Shown here: positions 6,906 through 7,608 of the stretch, piece by piece
Layout of the letters: every line of letters begins with the position of its first letter
Numbering within the stretch: the first letter of the stretch is position 1
Assembly: GCA_002371345.1 (NCBI GenBank)
Contig: DFHY01000003.1
Span: forward strand, 2,730-10,337
Origin: Lachnospiraceae bacterium UBA3711
Lineage (GTDB): Bacteria; Bacillota; Clostridia; Lachnospirales; Lachnospiraceae
Length of the DNA stretch: 7,608 nt
Direction of reading: 5' to 3'
The notes under the pieces: generated by a model
What the model saw: the letters and a program-made list of their open reading frames with translations, nothing else
What the model was told of the DNA's origin: nothing
Database searches by the model: none
Translations under genes and position numbers: made by a program

Positions 6906-7061
6906 GTTTGCGGGATGCCTTCGCCATAAGAGGCCACTGCAGCAATAGTTTGCGGGATGCCTTCGCCATAAGAGGCCACTGCAGCAATAGTTTTCGGGAT
7001 GCCTTTGCCATAAGAGGCCACTGCAGCAATAGTTTTCGGGATGCCTTCGTCATAAGAGGCC
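6906..7061 (+). repeat. 42-bp tandem direct repeat, about 3.7 copies
   Basis: Copies start at 6906, 6948, 6990 and 7032, the last stopping after 30 bp at GAGGCC. Each has GTTTKCGGGATGCCTT, then CATAAGAGGCC, then ACTGCAGCAATA. Copies 1 and 2 are identical; copies 3 and 4 carry GTTTTC in place of GTTTGC and one further C/T change each (CTTTGCC and CTTCGTC). The unit continues without unique spacers, so it is not a CRISPR array. Because 42 is a multiple of 3, open frames run through it, but none has a ribosome binding site. Confidence 0.95.
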
Positions 7062-7076
7062 GCCCTGGTTCTTAAG

Positions 7077-7113
7077 AAAAACAGGGGCTGCCGCGCATTG
7101 CAGCAGCCCCTGT
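7077..7113 (-). terminator. Intrinsic terminator of the S1-type gene
   Basis: On the minus strand a perfect 11-bp stem (ACAGGGGCTGC with GCAGCCCCTGT) encloses an 11-nt loop and is followed by TTTTCTTAAG, with five T counting the stem end. It lies 30 nt after the stop codon at 7144. On the plus strand the stem is followed by CCAATTC, so it terminates mainly the minus-strand gene. The 7114-7143 stretch holds nothing else. Confidence 0.9.
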
Positions 7114-7143
7114 CCAATTCAACCGGTTATTATATTCAGGAAA

Positions 7144-7608
7144 TCACTTCTGCGGAACTTCCTCAGCTACTTCGTCCGGAATCATGTCGCCGATAGATGT
7201 AGCCATCTCGTCATGCTTCGGAGCCATATCCTCAAGAGCCTTCATGCTCAGGGAAATCTTGTGATCCTGTCCGTTGAAGTCAACGACCTTCGCCTCGATC
7301 TCCTGTCCAACTCTGAGAACATCCGAAGGCTTGTTGACATGCTCACGGGAAATCTGTGAAACATGAAGCAGAGCGTCAACGCCCGGCTCAAGCTCTACGA
7401 ACGCGCCGAAGTCGGTCATACGCGCTACACGTCCGGTAACGATGGTACCGGCAGCGTACTTCTCAACAGCGTTCAGCCACGGATTCTGTCCCGGGAACTT
7501 CATGGACAGAGCGATCTTCTCTCCGTTGATGTTCTTAATCAGGACAGTGACTTCCTCACCAACCTTGAACACCTTCTTCGGATTCTCGACATGTCCCCAG
7601 CTCATCTC
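7144..7608 (-). CDS. rpsA: Ribosomal protein S1-type RNA-binding protein, C-terminal part (5' end beyond window)
   Basis: Only the last 154 residues are present. Residues 1-37 (numbered from the window edge) are the end of one S1 domain, with WGHVENP and IALSMK. Residues about 53-123 are a complete S1 (OB-fold) RNA-binding domain: GTIVTGRVARMTDFGAFVEL, DALLHVSQIS and HKISLSMKAL. A short acidic tail follows, ending EVAEEVPQK. S1 domains in tandem bind mRNA and help ribosomes engage it. Strong matches between the two partial domains and the S1 consensus make this an rpsA-type product. In many Clostridia this protein is fused behind IspH (4-hydroxy-3-methylbut-2-enyl diphosphate reductase), which would lie outside the window and cannot be judged here. 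The gene is convergent with the nuclease gene and has its own terminator. Confidence 0.88.
   Translation of the reverse strand, partial: EMSWGHVENPKKVFKVGEEVTVLIKNINGEKIALSMKFPGQNPWLNAVEKYAAGTIVTGRVARMTDFGAFVELEPGVDALLHVSQISREHVNKPSDVLRVGQEIEAKVVDFNGQDHKISLSMKALEDMAPKHDEMATSIGDMIPDEVAEEVPQK

Larger units (their letters stand above)
6758..7061. mobile_element. Non-coding palindromic element, MITE-like or structured RNA
   Basis: This 304-bp element fills most of the gap between the convergent nuclease and S1 genes. It begins with GGCCTC (6758-6763) and ends with GAGGCC (7056-7061), a perfect inverted pair that extends one more base on each side. The left arm (6758-6794) is an imperfect reverse complement of the 42-bp unit repeated on the right. 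Against the first copy these blocks pair: 6758-6763 with 6930-6935, 6767-6771 with 6923-6927, 6774-6782 with 6913-6921, and 6786-6791 with 6906-6911. A strong hairpin (6808-6890) sits at the tip. No transposase or credible gene lies inside, and no clear target-site duplication flanks it. The family is unknown; MITE remnant, structured RNA and expanded repeat locus are the options. Confidence 0.65.

Noticed and set aside
6758..6935. Retron RNA or integron attC site
   Set aside because: No reverse transcriptase or integrase gene is in the window, and I cannot identify the msr/msd arrangement or the attC core sites.
6906..7061. CRISPR array
   Set aside because: The whole 42-bp unit repeats head to tail with no unique spacers, and no cas gene is present.
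6718..7117. Open frames on both strands coding for repetitive peptides across the 42-bp array
   Set aside because: The repeat length is a multiple of three, so frames stay open by chance. None has a ribosome binding site, one runs through the S1-gene terminator from a TTG, and another overlaps the nuclease 3' end.

Overview
The window looks like a Clostridia (Bacillota) chromosome, most likely a Lachnospiraceae-type member of moderately high GC content. The reasons are the fused two-domain NAD(P)HX repair protein, the YprB-type RNase H-like protein with a C-terminal domain that I recall from Lachnospiraceae homologues, a short S1 protein tail of the Gram-positive type, and strong GGAGG-type ribosome binding sites. 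Lineage is judged from protein resemblance only.

Six protein genes are visible and five lie on the minus strand. From left to right they are: the N-terminal 370 residues of a GH13 amylosucrase, cut by the left edge (1-1112); nnr, the bifunctional NAD(P)HX epimerase/dehydratase (1296-2795); eno, enolase (2945-4255); a sugar-phosphate-type nucleotidyltransferase (4405-5358); a plus-strand YprB-like RNase H-fold nuclease (5492-6751); and the C-terminal end of a ribosomal protein S1-type protein, cut by the right edge (7144-7608). Minus-strand transcription runs right to left. The minus genes are separated by gaps of about 150-180 bp holding terminators and promoters, so they look like mostly single transcription units. 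eno has a good promoter and a clear intrinsic terminator. nnr starts 41 nt beyond that terminator.

The genes are mainly housekeeping: glycolysis (eno), repair of damaged nicotinamide cofactors (nnr), sugar activation (the nucleotidyltransferase) and translation (S1). The amylosucrase adds sucrose-driven alpha-glucan synthesis. No shared pathway links all of them.

The least ordinary part is the 392-bp gap between the convergent nuclease and S1 genes. It holds a 304-bp non-coding element (6758-7061) bounded by GGCCTC and GAGGCC. A left arm is matched by an inverted right arm, a very GC-rich hairpin of about 83 nt lies between them, and the right arm has been amplified into a 42-bp tandem array of about 3.7 copies. 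It resembles a MITE-like or structured-RNA element and I do not recognise its family. Second-tier observations are a possibly leaderless start for the nuclease gene, a 10-residue tandem repeat inside that protein, and structured leaders before eno and nnr.
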